DNA from: Paulownia fortunei
Lineage: Eukaryota > Streptophyta > Magnoliopsida > Lamiales > Paulowniaceae
Length of the DNA: 64,000 bases
Assembly: GCA_019321725.1 (NCBI GenBank)
Contig: CM033110.1
Span: forward strand, 21,507,278-21,571,277
Direction of reading: 5' to 3'
Shown here: one piece after another, positions 11,657-24,337 of the stretch
Numbering within the stretch: the first letter of the stretch is position 1
How the letters are laid out: each line of letters starts with the position of its first letter
Position numbers and translations under genes: made by a program
Notes under the pieces: model-generated
Seen by the model: only the letters and a program-made list of their open reading frames with translations
What the model was told of the DNA's origin: nothing
The model's database searches: none

Positions 11657-14600
11657 ATGGCAGAAGAAGCCGCGAATTCCTCCGTGGAAGGCCGCTCCGC
11701 AGACCAAAACCTTAACTCTGTCGAAGCGACGATGGAATCCGGCGTCGATTGTGGAGCCACGGAATCCACTTGCAACAACAACAATAGCAACCATGCTGAA
11801 AGCTCTGTAGTAACTTCTGATGGTGACCGCGAGAAATCGTTGGAGTACGGCGACGAGTTGATGGCGCGTGGCTCTAAAGCTGCCGAGGAGCGTGATTACG
11901 CCGAAGCCACTGATTGCTACAGTCGTGCCCTAGAAATAAGGTGAGGTTTGTTCATGTATGTTCTTGGTTTTTTTTTTCTTTTGTTTTTTCCTTTTATAAA
12001 GGAGGTTTTTTTTATTTGGATAGCAATTTTATGATTTTACTGTGCAATTGCTTAGCAAAAAGGTGTTAAAAGCTTGGGTAAGGCGGTTTTACTGTTTTCG
12101 GTGGTTTTGGTTTATGCATAGTTAATTTCCTTGAAACTTTCTTTTAGCTTAAGTGATTTGCGTGGCATCAACATGCCTTTGTTGCTTTATCGAAAATGTT
12201 AACGATCGTGTTCAACTGCCAGGTCCTCACTCCTCTGTACTTGAGCGCCTTGATTTTATAGTCTTATTAGAATATATAAGAAGCCGAAACCTCTTTTGGC
12301 CGCCGAGTTCCGAGCTCTATCTCGGAGTACTACAACAGTTGGGAAGGTTGTGGTTATGCCATTTGGGAATTTGTTGTTCTGTTATGTAAACTCAGTATTT
12401 GGCTTGGTGTTCTGAAGCTGAAAAACTTTCATGTACTGGAAAGTATAGAACTATTGGTATGACATAGACGAAGTTATGTGAAGAAACATGATGGTCTTCT
12501 TTCAGGTGGTTTTTCATATAATTGATCATGTGTATGTTTTCACTTGTTTTTATCTTTGGTGCTGTTAGCCCCCCTTTTATACATGATATGCTTATATGCC
12601 AATGTATGCCCAATATCTACAGTATTCAGAGAGTTTGCACACTGGTTGCGAATCTAATTCGTAGATATCTTCTGTCTTAGGCTCTATGCAGTGTGGACAA
12701 CCTATATCCCAGTCGGGGATAATGGGGGACTGTAAGAAGAAGCTAACTTATGTAAATTTTAAGAATTATAGACTTATATTCTTTGTACCGTTTGGTGTTC
12801 CTTTTTCTTGTACTTACTAATTATTTAACAAAAAATTGGAACACAAGATCATATATGGCTAAAATGAAAGGCAGTTGACAAATTTCTCTCATATGTTTTT
12901 GCCCCTTTTTTTTTTTAAAAACTCAAGCTCCTTACAATCTAATGAAAGAAGACAAGTGTTTGGTATATTTTTCTAATGTTCTTGCCAGTTATTTCCTGGC
13001 AGAGCATAAGAATTGTCAAGACATTCAACATTTTCTTTTGTTACTTTTTACATCCTGAAATGGCTGTATGGTTTAAAAATTGGTTATAGGGTTGCACATT
13101 TTGGTGAACTTGCTCCAGAGTGTGTTAACGCTTACTACAAATATGGATGCGCCTTGCTGTACAAAGCTCAAGAAGAGGCTGATCCATTGGCTTCTATGCC
13201 CAAAAAAGAGGGTGTATCTCAAGAAGATTCTAATAAAGATAGTTCTATAAAGAATACTGAATCCTCTGCCGCCTCAGTTTCAAATAATGCAGAACAAGGT
13301 GGAAGCACAAATTGTTCGGATGAAGCTCCAGATAACAGTTAGTGCTTCTTGTCTCTTAATGCTTTGATGATTTAAATGATGAGTTCATAGATAATGTGTA
13401 GTTTCCCATATAAGTACAACTTTGACAGGCAGAGATATGCTTCTTGATACATAATATTTCTTGGATAACTTGAGTACATTATTGGTTAACTGAGAATATG
13501 CAAATCTACATGATTATTCTATTATTAAGGAGCTGCAATTTTCAGGCAGTCAAGTGTCTAATTGTTTGTCTTGTAATAAGCAATGCTGTTACTGCCTATA
13601 GTATGTTGGAAAAGTATCTTTGCATTTAGCTTGTGCTTAGGAAACTCGTTTGCCCTCTTGAAGACAAGGAACACTTGCCTCGCCTCAGGTTAGCTTTGTA
13701 AGATAGGCTACACATATTGTGACACCTAGAGTTTGTATATCTACAAATTTGGGTTAAAAAGGTACTTGTCGTCGATGACTCAGGTATGACTTCATCAATT
13801 ATGAGTCTATCTTCTATCTTCTGAGATCTTAGTTTCACACTCACTGTCGGATGGATGATATCTATTTTCTCAGCTAGATTTATATATATATATATATATA
13901 TTGAGTTATATCTCTACCTAAACCTACATTATGCTATGTCCGCTTGAAAAACAGAAGGTTTTTTTTTCTTATGTTTTTCTTCTACTTGAAAATAGGTGCT
14001 GAAGGGAAAGATGAAGAAGGTGAAGACGAAAGTGATGCTGAAGACCTTGCTGACGGTGATGAGGATGATTCTGACCTGGATTTGGCATGGAAGATGCTAG
14101 ATATTGCAAGGGCAATAGCTGACAAGCACTCAGGTGAAACAATGGAAAAGGTTGATATATTGTCAGCTTTAGCAGAAGTAGCTCTGGAAAGAGGTCTGCA
14201 TTTATTTAAATGATTGTTATTATGCAATTTATCTACATAGAGATGGGCCTTCTTTGCTTATTATAGAAGTTTTCTGCTTTGCCCAGAGGATGTTGAAACT
14301 TCCCTGAGTGACAACTTGAAAGCCCTGTCCATTTTGGAGCACCTGGTTGAACCTGACAGTCGGCTTGTAGCTGAGCTGTATCCTTTACAAAGTGAGACAG
14401 CATTGCCAGAAAGCTTGGGAATTGAATGCATGAAATGCTAGGTGTGTATGCAAGACTTAAAACCTTTTTAGAGCTTATTTTGGATCAAAATAACTTCCTT
14501 AACAGGAGAGTTCAGAAATTTTAGGATATGCTTGTGTCTGGAAATTGGTTCTAAACCTGAGGAAGCTATTCCGTATTGCCAAAAGGCTATTTCAGTTTGC

Positions 14601-15176
14601 AAGTCTAGAGTGCAGCAACTTATGAACGAATTAAAGAACTTGTCAGGACTAGCAGAAACACCAACTGCCTCTGAGTTGTGCCAAACTGTTCAACCGTCTT
14701 CTCGTGCATCCCAGTCTGGTGATTCTCTGGCAGGCAGAGAAGCAGAGATTGGAACACTGACTGGTCTGTGTGGTGAACTGGAAAAGAAGGTAAGAGTAAC
14801 TGAGAGATCCACTACTATAAAAGCTTGGATCACAGTGCATTAACTGTTATTCATTTGAATGCAGCTTGAAGATCTTCAACAGCTTGTCTCAAACCCAACT
14901 TCCATCCTCTCAGATATCTTGGGGATGATGTCTGCAAAGGCTAGGGCTGCCGAGAAAAATGCTGTTTCAGTAGCAATGAGCTCCAGGACTGGTGAACATA
15001 CCGAGTCTCCAACTGTTTCGACTGCTCATACAAATGGCGCTTCGGGAATAACACACCTAGGCATAGTGGGAAGAGGAGTGAAGCGAGTGTTGATGAGCTC
15101 GGCCTCAGATTCTAGCCCAGTGAAGAAGCCTTTAATGGATCCATCATCAAACAATAGTGATGGCAGTGCCTCTTGA
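11657..15176 (+). CDS. NASP: NASP-type H3/H4 histone chaperone (SHNi-TPR protein)
   Basis: Six exons (11657-11940, 13090-13337, 13996-14193, 14287-14377, 14516-14789, 14865-15176) join in frame to 468 codons plus stop. The start is the ATG opening MAEEAANSS, downstream of an in-frame leader with no family similarity. An acidic, low-complexity N-terminus leads into a TPR (GDELMARGSKAAEERDY, then YSRALEIR and VAHFGELAPECVNAYYKYG). A very acidic insert (DEEGEDESDAEDLADGDEDD) interrupts the TPR array as in NASP/SHNi proteins. The following helices (LDLAWKMLDIARAIA, EREDVETSLSDNLKAL, NFRICLCLEIGSKPEEAI) complete the SHNi-TPR region. A coiled segment and a basic tail (GRGVKRVLM, SSPVKKP) resembling a nuclear signal follow. 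The family binds H3-H4 in the nucleus and supports histone supply and deposition. Length is close to the plant family norm. Confidence 0.93.
13881..13908. repeat. (TA)14 microsatellite in NASP intron 2
   Basis: A perfect TA dinucleotide run, about 90 bases before the exon 3 acceptor. Confidence 0.95.
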
Positions 15177-15344
15177 AAGATTCTGTATGAAGGTCAGTTT
15201 TTGAAACCTACACCACTGACAGATAAAAACTTTTGGGGCCCCAAAGAATGCAAAATGATCGAGAAGAATGATGCATGTATTGATTGTGAATGGAAATTTA
15301 TTTTTGGTGCTGAATTCTTTTGTGCTCTCTTTTGCAATTAGGAA

Positions 15345-15714
15345 GGGTGCTTGCCAAAGTTTATTAAAAATATCTTATAAGTACAGTCATCCTATAAAAT
15401 ATTTTTGAAACTAATAAAAAGTTAAATTTTGTTCTAAAAATAAGTTTTTGGTGTGTGCATGAAATAAAATCATGTAGTTTATAAGATGCTACTTATAGCA
15501 ATTTGATAATTAATATGATTAAAATAAAGGAGTTTGTTAAAATTCTAAATATAAGTTAGGAATCTGTTATTTTTTCAAAGAAAAAGAGTTTATAAGATGT
15601 TAATATTTTATTTTGGGAGTTTATAATTAATTTTTCTAAAAATTTTACCAAATACACATCTTATAAGTGGCAAATATTTTATAAGTTGCTTTAATGAACT
15701 TAACCTAAACACCC
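15345..15714. mobile_element. MITE, hAT-like (GGGTGTTT-type termini)
   Basis: The 370-base segment starts GGGTGCTTGCCAAAGTTTATTAAA-like and ends with the complement of GGGTGTTTAGGTTAAGTTCATTA, giving roughly 20-base imperfect inverted ends. Inside it are repeated CTTATAAG-type motifs, common in plant hAT-like MITEs with GGGTGTTTGG ends. The 8 bases on each side (ATTAGGAA, TCTAAGAC) match at only four positions, so the target duplication has decayed or the ends are slightly misplaced. It lies about 170 bases past the NASP stop, in or just beyond its 3' UTR. Confidence 0.55.
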
Positions 15715-18700
15715 TCTAAGACACATTTGCATGCGTTGCTTATTGTACTGCCATTTTTGTCTTCATCTAGTTTGTCATTACAAAAGGTTGCTACTTCTAT
15801 TTACATGGTAACCGTTTCTTTTGGAATGACCAGACCATGTGAACAATTGCATCAATGTGGATAGGTATTGCTATTGATTGTCAGCTTAAATAGTAATGAC
15901 TGCAGGCTTGCTAATGCTCTGTTTTTTTAATATGTACAAGAGTAAATTGTGTTATAGTTCTCATCCAAAGAAACCTTTCAGTTATCTATAAAATGTTTGA
16001 ACTTTCCCATAATGAAACTTGGTACAACTTTAAATTTTAGTTTTTAACCAGTACAAACTATTGTAAAAAAAATAATATATCTGGGTTGATGCATAATTTT
16101 ATTGAAAAACCATTTTTTTCTCAATTGAACAGTGATATCACTGTTCATGATTTAACAAATCATCATAAAATAATGTTTTTCCCCACCAACCCATTTCATC
16201 ATATCACCCCTCCCTCCCCCTAATATTCTCTCTCAAAAATTTCTCAGGCCACAAAAATGGCTCCTTCCAATCACAACGAGAGGACCAGAAGTGGACCATT
16301 ACCTCCCCTCATCCCAAAGGTACCGAATGATACCCATTTTACCAAAGGTTTTTTTTTTTTTTTTTCTAAAATGGCTATGCAATTTAAGGTTGATGATATG
16401 ATAATGAAATTAGTGACAATGCCAGCGGAGTTTTCTTTCTGAATCTACCAATCCTCAAAATCCTTAACCTACCTAAATTGTGGCTGTCATGCCATAGAAA
16501 AAGAAAAAAAAAAAAAAAAAAAAAAGAAGAAATGGCTGATGTTGTTATGATTTTTCGAAGCAATAGACCAGATTTTGAGCGAACCGTGCGCGGCAAAATT
16601 GGAGAACTTGTAAGATGGTTTTTGTGTGATTTTACTCATTCCTCGTCTGATTTTTTGCTGGCATGGCAAGTTTTGCCAGTGTTTTTTCTAATGATAAAAG
16701 GCAAATTTGAGGTTCGATATAAAAAAAATGATAAAAAAATTACAAAAAAAAAAAATATATGTTTTATTTTTAAAAATGAAATGGAAATTTATAATTAAGT
16801 GTAAACAAACTAAAAGAATTTTATAAAGATAATATGTAATTTTTTATATAAATAAAAAATAATTATGAATATTATTTGGAAGAAATAATAATACTTTCGA
16901 TTTTTACAAATATACAAAAACTTTATGGTTAAATTATTAGTTATTAAAATAAATTTTAAAAATAGATGGTAATATATAATTATTTTCTATTTATTACTAA
17001 TTAAGTAGTAATAAAAAAATAATTATATAATAATCTTTTTAAAATTAAAATAAATTAAATTAACAAAAAAAATCAAAATCCACATCCCAACAATATTCCA
17101 TAAATTTTTTTATAAAAAATTTTACAGTCAATCACCACTTCATTCAAAAAAACATTACATCAAGTATCATCATTTTATTTTCTATTATATCCAATCATAC
17201 TCTCAAAATTTATTATTTTTTTTAAATAACTTTTTTTATTATTTTCTCTCAAAAAGAAAATGAACTGAAAGAACAAACAAGCCCCTGTCTAGGCCAGTAT
17301 GTCTCAGCCCAAAAATTACCCGAGTGAAAATATCAACACTCCTGTCCTAGTCCTTGTGGACAAGACGTCAAGACCATTCACAACCTCGATGTTTCTTTTT
17401 CTTTTCGTTTGGTTGGGTTGATTGGGTTGGTAGTGTCGGGGTGGGGGTGCGGGGTTAGAAGGGGGACCTGATCCCTCGCCTCCAAGATTACATGCATGTG
17501 AGATTTGAATAAATACCGTTTGTTACATTTTCAAAGGATTTTTTTTTAATTTGAAATTTGAAATTTCAAAAATATGAAAAATTTAAAAATATATTTGCCT
17601 TACTCATTTTGCAATAGAAACCTCTCTTATTTACATTTTAAAGGCTTTTCAATTAAAGTTAAAAATTAAGAATGTCATATTTGATCTATAATTTCTATTT
17701 TGTCTAAATAGAACCCACAACCTTAAAATTTATTATAATATTCTAGCAAGTTTAATACAATTAAAATCTATTAATAAATTAAATAATATTTTATCTTTCT
17801 ATCCACCTAACATTAATGTGACATAAAAAATAATAAAATTCAAATCAAATTAAATTCTCCACACATAATTTGATTGATGGGATATCAAGGATAATAATGA
17901 AACCCACAAATTATTATTTCTATATTAAAATATTATAATCATATAAAATTATTCTTTTGAAAATATCAAAACCAAATGTATTTTTCAAAAAAAAATAAAT
18001 CACATATTTTCACCCATTGAAATCATAAATCAAATATATTTTTCATTCCTATAATTATACAGCCAACATTTCCACATAATTAAACCAAACACATTTTTAT
18101 GTTAAATGAAAACTTAATAAAAATCTTTACATCGCTAAAAATGCTAGAAATATAAAAAACGAGGCTAAAAATGTAAAGAAACGGGCGTAATGTAAACAAT
18201 AAAGCAGAGGCTACCACTTTCATTGCAAGACTGTAAACTCGGATTTTGTGAAGCAACCATCTTCTGTGGAACAGAGTGAAAAGGATTGATTTGATGACAA
18301 TGAGGTTGCTACAAAATTCTACATAGGGGGGAGAATATGTGGATGAAAGGGAAACTAATGGTGAAAGTGAGGTACCTTTCAACAACACTCACATACAGCT
18401 GGGAAAAGAAAAATTACAGTTTTAGTTGGATGTGTTGGTGGCTACAAAATCACTTTTAAGGTGCCCAATTTCTGATGCACAGTCACAAACTTTCATGTGA
18501 TGGTCAAATGATACACCCCAACTACTTTTGTTTCATCTTGCCTGGATCTATCTTTGCACCAATGTTCTTCAACCATTATTATTTACATGATGAAGGGCCT
18601 GGATTTTCATTACAGTAAGTGATTACTGGACAAACCATTGATCCACACAACTGCAGCTTGCTGACCTTAATCAGACAGTCCAACTGAAACAAACACCCTG

Positions 18701-18749
18701 CAAACAAACAAAAAAAAAAAATTAAAAACTAAGCCTTTTGAAATTTGCA
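15715..18749. other. AT-rich intergenic region
   Basis: No gene is supported. Frames starting at 16257 and 16478 are short and include homopolymer-encoded residues. About 16,800-18,080 is low-complexity AT-rich DNA. The GC content rises from about 18,100, likely the distal promoter of the small gene downstream. Confidence 0.5.
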
Positions 18750-18780
18750 TTGGGCAGCCTTAGGGTTGTGGGCTGCCCAA
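18750..18780. promoter_or_regulatory. 10-bp perfect inverted repeat (TTGGGCAGCC) upstream of the small Cys-rich gene
   Basis: TTGGGCAGCC at 18750-18759 is matched by GGCTGCCCAA at 18771-18780 around an 11-base loop. Each arm has a TGGGC core like TCP/site II sites, so it could be a paired protein-binding site or a hairpin. It lies about 110 bases before a TATA box. Confidence 0.5.
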
Positions 18781-18887
18781 CAAGAAGAGAATTTCGTTAT
18801 ATTCAAAGACGAGGAGTTTTTCATGGCGATCAAATTGGTTGTAAATGGGACCAAAATTCATTGATGATTTTGATGTAAATGAGATCC

Positions 18888-18897
18888 TATATAAATA
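18888..18897 (+). promoter_or_regulatory. TATA box for the small Cys-rich gene
   Basis: TATATAAATA lies 56 bases before the ATG at 18944, a typical core-promoter distance in plants. Confidence 0.7.
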
Positions 18898-18943
18898 GAA
18901 AAAAGCATCAAAATCAATTGGGGATAAAAGGAGTGAATTAAGA

Positions 18944-19124
18944 ATGTGCTACAGAGTGGAGTGCAAGAAATGTGGGAAGTACTCTTGGGGAGGATGTGGG
19001 AAGCACTTGACCACACTGTATGCAAACATTGAAAAGGGGAAGCACTGCATGTGCAAATCTTGGCCTGGGGTTGTTATCATCCCATCTGAAACTCACCCCT
19101 TTGGATCCCCATCTTCAACCACCC

Positions 19125-19127
<3 letters not shown>
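18944..19127 (+). CDS. Small conserved Cys-rich plant protein, 3' end uncertain
   Basis: The frame from ATG 18944 encodes a small protein with Cys at 2, 7, 10, 18, 35 and 37 and His at 21 and 34. The order C-x2-C, C-x2-H and H-C-x-C suggests metal (zinc) binding. The block GGCGKHLTTLYANIEKGKHC followed by a Trp-Pro-Gly-Val-Val segment resembles a conserved, uncharacterised small plant protein family that I remember only in outline; its function is unknown to me. A donor AAG|GTATAT at 19127/19128 fits the usual end of the conserved part. A TCATAG acceptor at 19242 would then give an immediate stop (19245-19247). If unspliced, the frame runs through a TA microsatellite coding Ile-Tyr repeats to 19225, which is less likely. 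The TATA box and start position support a real gene. Confidence 0.75.

Positions 19128-19128
<1 letters not shown>

Positions 19129-19160
<32 letters not shown>
19129..19160. repeat. (TA)16 microsatellite at an exon/intron border
   Basis: A perfect TA run begins within the proposed GT donor of the small Cys-rich gene, so its length may affect splicing or the reading frame. Confidence 0.92.
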
Positions 19161-19164
<4 letters not shown>

Positions 19165-19247
19165 CATGCAAAAGTTATGTGTAGTAACATATGGTATTTT
19201 TATGTGTGTGAATCTCACACATTGATGTGAACTTTGTCATAGGATAG

Positions 19248-22200
19248 ACTGTTAGGTATTAGTATGTGTGTATGCATCATACTTTAGGGTTGGACATCAA
19301 CTATCAAGATCATTCTACCAACACTTGTATATATATTTAAGATCTATTTTTTGATTTTATTCATTTAAATTTGAATGGCATTATAGGACACAATAATCAT
19401 TCAGTATATAATGCATTTGGTGTATAGATGATTGTCAAATATATTATTTTATACAAAATATACTGCATTGAGTATTTGATCAAAAGAACAGTGGAAATCA
19501 TTAAATTTTCAACTTAAAATATGTGAAATTGATCAATTTTAAATATGTGATGACTTGAAATTTAAGCAATCAATATTTGATACGAGTCCTGGAATTAAAT
19601 TCATGCGTCCCCTGGTGGAGAATCAGATTCTCCAATCATTTATTGGTACATACCAAATTGGTAGGTCTCTCACTAATATTTGCTATAGAATAACAGCATT
19701 TTGGGTGTTTGGTAACTATTATTCAGTTAAATATTCTATTTTTGGAGTCTAAACACCAAATAATTCAAGATTTTATGATTCATGAATTTATTATTTTTTG
19801 GGAGCAAATGTCATTACATTACTTTAATGAGTACAATTTCTTCTTAGTTTTTTTTTTTAATTATTTTTCTTTTGTGTGTGCGCCATTAACTAGTCGCATG
19901 AAAATAATGCTTCAATAAATCAATTTTTTTGTACGTAACACTGTTACAATGCCTCTAAGCAAGAAAATTACAGTTTCATGCCAAAAAAACAAAAAACAAA
20001 AAATCCCAACCAAATTGACTAGAGGGGACAAACATAATGAGGCAGAAGCAGCCAAATTTGGACAATAATCAAACAAAAACTTATAGCCAATAAGTGCAGA
20101 ATTTCTAATTATTTTAGCATGAAATAATTAGCTCAATTTCATTGCAATAACCAATGGCCTTTTTCCCTTTTTCTTTTTTTATGCAGAAAAAACGACATCT
20201 TGAAGTCGCCTTCAGCCCAATAGTCATAATGGGCCCAACCACAAATAATTGAGAGCATGTCTCCACAAATTTCATCCATTTTTATTATTACGGTCACATT
20301 ACGCTATTGTAATTTTTTTGTTTTTTTATCTTTCCTAAGTTTGATTAGAAATAATATTGTGCACTAAATATTGAGTGCCCAAATTGAGGTCAATAAACAT
20401 TGACCAATCAAAGTTTCAAGTTGTGCGGAAATATTAAAATTTAATATTGCAACAATTGATTTATTATTAATTATTTTTTACCTAGTGCAGGGTGCCTTAA
20501 TTTAATTTAAACTTTACACCTAATCACGGGGTTTGTGCAATTTTGGATTATCTTGTTCTGATCTTTGTGCTCTCTTCTTTCCAACCCACTGTTTACCTAG
20601 GCTCTTTACCGTTAACCATTTATTATTTGCCCATAATAATTACACTTACACACATACATTTAGCAATATTAGAGGTTTTTTTCAAAAAAAAAATAAAAAT
20701 GATTAGGGCCGTGATTAGGATGTCCACTAATTATTATTAGCAAGTGGGAAGCAACTATTCATCGTTTGGGACAATCTTGATTCGTGTTCCTCGCCCATGT
20801 TTTTCAAATTTTCCTTGCACCAACGTTAATGCATGTTGTTTATTATAAACATGTGACTAAGCATGGAGTTAATTGCGTATTACGTTTTTCTGTGGTAAAT
20901 AAAAAAAATGGGAAAAAGAGTGTATTATTGATTATGCATTTGCGGTTTTTTTACTTTTTAGAAGGACAATTGTACTAATCACGTGCGTGAGTCTCACACA
21001 CCATTTTTAAATGAGTTTATAAATTTCTTATAAGATGTAAAAATTTGGAAAAATGAGTTTATAAACTTCTAAAATATGATATAGAGGTGTAAGTAGTTCT
21101 TAATTTATTTTTAACATATTAATAAATTTATTCAATTTTCATCATATTAATTACAAAATTACTGTTCCTAGCATCTTATAAGTTTTATAATTTTATTTTA
21201 AAATAATACTCTACAAAATTTAATTTTAAAATAGAAACTAACATCTTATAATAAAAAAATCTTATAAGATATAAGAACGAATAATTTTTTTAAATAAATT
21301 TAACCAAATTAAATAATATAAGCATATAATAGACAAAAACATGCAACAAGCAGAATAAAAATTACCATGTCTTGTAACTCTCACATACTGTGCATGCTGC
21401 ATAGCACAATACATCATAATAACACAAAAAATTAAAAAAAAAAAAAAAGTTACAGATTATTCTTCCAGAGTGAAGAAAAAGTTAGAAAATATTCCCATGT
21501 TTTAACAACCCCCAAACGTCAAAATTTGGCATTTAATTGTCCTGCAGACAAAGGGCCCACATTTGAAAAAAAAAATATTAAAAATGGGCCTCCTTAATTC
21601 ATTCAATTTTTGGGCACCTTTTATTTATTAGTATTTAAAGAGTAAATGAAATAGTAGTAGGAGGCTATCCTTTTCTGTTCATTCACATGCATAAACTCTT
21701 GCAAACCTGAAATTTAATATATCAAACAAGTGGGTTTTTGTCTGTGTTTTAATGACATTGATATCTTGGAATTTTGTTAAGAGTTATTTCGCTGGGTCCC
21801 TTAAAAATTAGACCTATTAATAAAACTTTTATTTTAAATAAATTATAAGTTTTGTTAATTCAAATTCATATTATACTCGTATAATATATATATATAGTTT
21901 GTAATTATATGATCGTGGCTTTCTTACTACTGCTAAATAAACTAAGAATATCATTAAGTGCTCATATTTATTTGGGGTATGCAAATATAGTGAGATTACT
22001 ACTGATTTTGTTTTTCTTTTTTGAAATTTGAAAAGGACTCGTGTGATATTAAATATATATACCTACTAGTATGTCAGTAAATTAATAATGCAATCAATGT
22101 ACATGCAAGAAAGCGTACAAAGGGTAGATATGTTGTCATTAATGGCAAGAATCAAGAATTGGAGCATGCCCATGTCTGTGTTTCCATTCTTATAGCTGTG

Positions 22201-24337
22201 ACCGTTTTTAAAATTCAAAAAATCCAGACAATTCCCACCATTTGTTCAAGGATCTTAAATGTGGTTCATATGGAATATGTGACCAAACAAACTTTAAGAT
22301 TGCATATTTTGTGTTTGAGTGGGTATGCAATTAATTACACCACTAAGACAGTTTAAGTGAAGTCCCAAAACTCTCAGATTTTATGTTTGAATCCCATAAA
22401 AAAGTAGAAATTATTTATCTATTTTAAATGATTGTTGATTTTTGATAATTGTTAATGATTGAGATTCTTGATTAACTACTTAATTCTATTTTCTTAAGCA
22501 TTTATATAAAAGTATGTTTTTTCTCATCTAGAAATTCATGGGTTTGGTGTACAATGATTTGATTTATAAACTGCTGGCCTGCGGATGGGCGTCATTATAG
22601 TCCTATAATCTCAAATAATTTGTCCTTTTAAATTCTTTAGTTATATTTGATTAAGATATAATCAATAGATAAAACAATGAAGAAAGTAATCAGACGGTAA
22701 TGATGATGCAACATGCAGGCTCCAACATGGAAACTTTCCCCCATTTCAACGTCCGACAAATTTTGGTAATGAAATAATAGAGCTTGGCGTCTTCATTTTA
22801 TTTTATTTTTGAAAGAATGATAAAATTAATTAAGCAGTATTATTGTCAAATAAATTAATAATTGGCTCTCGAATTCAAAACATCTTATTACTGTAAAATT
22901 TCTAGACATCAGTTTTAGCACTCAAACTTTATTGATAGTGAAATCAAAATTAATAACAAACAATAATTTGTATAAATTTTGAATTGTCTTGATTCCTTAG
23001 TTTTTGGTGGGGTGGCTTCATTTGAAAAATTGTTTAAACAATGAAAAATTTGCAATCCTATATAAAAGCATAAAAATAATGACAGACAAATTCATGAAAT
23101 AATTAAGTTTGACACCTGAATATAATTTTCAGATTTTCAAACATTTATGCGGGCTAATCAAACAACTTTACATACACACAATAATTAAATCATCGGATCT
23201 AACTCAACTGATGGAATAATTAACACTAGACTTATTTTCACCTTTTAGCGACAGGGTGAGAGTTTAAATTTAAGTGGGGACTGCGGCCAATTTCAATAAG
23301 GAGCAATCATTTTTGTGGAAATTTACAATCAAATTTCAGTATGAAACAATCATTTTTGTGGAAACCTACGATCAAATTTCGATATGAACTAATTATTTTG
23401 AATCAGCCCCTTTTGTGCAAAAATGTACAATAGGTGAAGGAATTTGAAATCTAATTAAGGCATATCACGTTATTTAACCTTTTCAAAAATTTTGGAATTG
23501 TAGCATTTAGTTTGACGAATTTATTATACCTGCTTATAAAATAAACAAAAAAAACAAAAAAATAGTATGACAATCCGAAAAACAAAAATGAAATATCATT
23601 GGTCAATCTGGTCAGCCACCAATGATGATTGATGAAGATGGGGTTGCAATTGAGTTGAGGCCCATGCAATCCCAGCAACTTAAAATTACTAGCCAAAGCT
23701 CATTTTGGGGCCTAACAAAAGCAAAAAGACAACAGTTGGCAAGCAATGCAAATTTTTGGGGCCTTGCTTGCTTTGCAGATGAATCATCATCATCACCACA
23801 ATCATAATTACCAACAATAAAGAAAAACAATTGTTTCTTACTATAAAGCAGAAATTAAAAGTCACACTTCCTTTCTGAAACCCAACCAACCCTTTATTTT
23901 TTCTTCTTCTTCCCCAATTAACTCTAACAAAAAGAGAGAAGATTCTGATCTGATTCAAGAAAAGGGTGAAAAGATGGAAGTAAAAGGAAAACAATCAATA
24001 CGATCTCAATAACCCATCATCTTCCAACTTTGCCTTTATCGATTTCTGCTCAAAGGCCCATTTGTCAATTGTCCGTTCTCTGTTTCTTTCTTCCTCTCCA
24101 TTGTTTTTTCCAATCAATCTTTGCTACCTATTCCCGCTTCAAACACCTCCTTTTAGACTTGTGCTTGATTTTCCACAAACATAATCATTCCATAAGACTC
24201 AGAACTCAGAAAGTTAAGCTCATTTTTAGTCTGCATTTCATACGTAAGTCAAATCCCCCCTTTTTCCAGCTTCATGAGTCTCGCTTATTTCATTTGTTTC
24301 TAGCTGAGCTTGAGGTTCTTGTTCTAGTGAAGAAAAA
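19248..24337. other. AT-rich intergenic region and NPH3-gene upstream region
   Basis: No gene is supported. About 20,990-21,300 contains repeated CTTATAAG/AAACTTCT motifs in both orientations and is probably a decayed MITE. About 22,000-23,400 is low-complexity with one tandem repeat. From about 23,880 the sequence is pyrimidine-rich and likely holds the promoter and 5' leader of the NPH3/BTB gene. Confidence 0.5.
23288..23389. repeat. 43-bp tandem repeat, about 2.4 copies
   Basis: CAATCATTTTTGTGGAAA begins at 23304 and again at 23347, each followed by a similar AATCAAATTTC-GTATGAA segment. A partial copy (CAATTTCAATAAGGAG) precedes the first. Confidence 0.75.

Noticed and set aside
16257..16798. 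Plus-strand frames starting at 16257 and 16478
   Set aside because: They include poly-T and poly-A encoded Phe and Lys runs and no recognisable domain.
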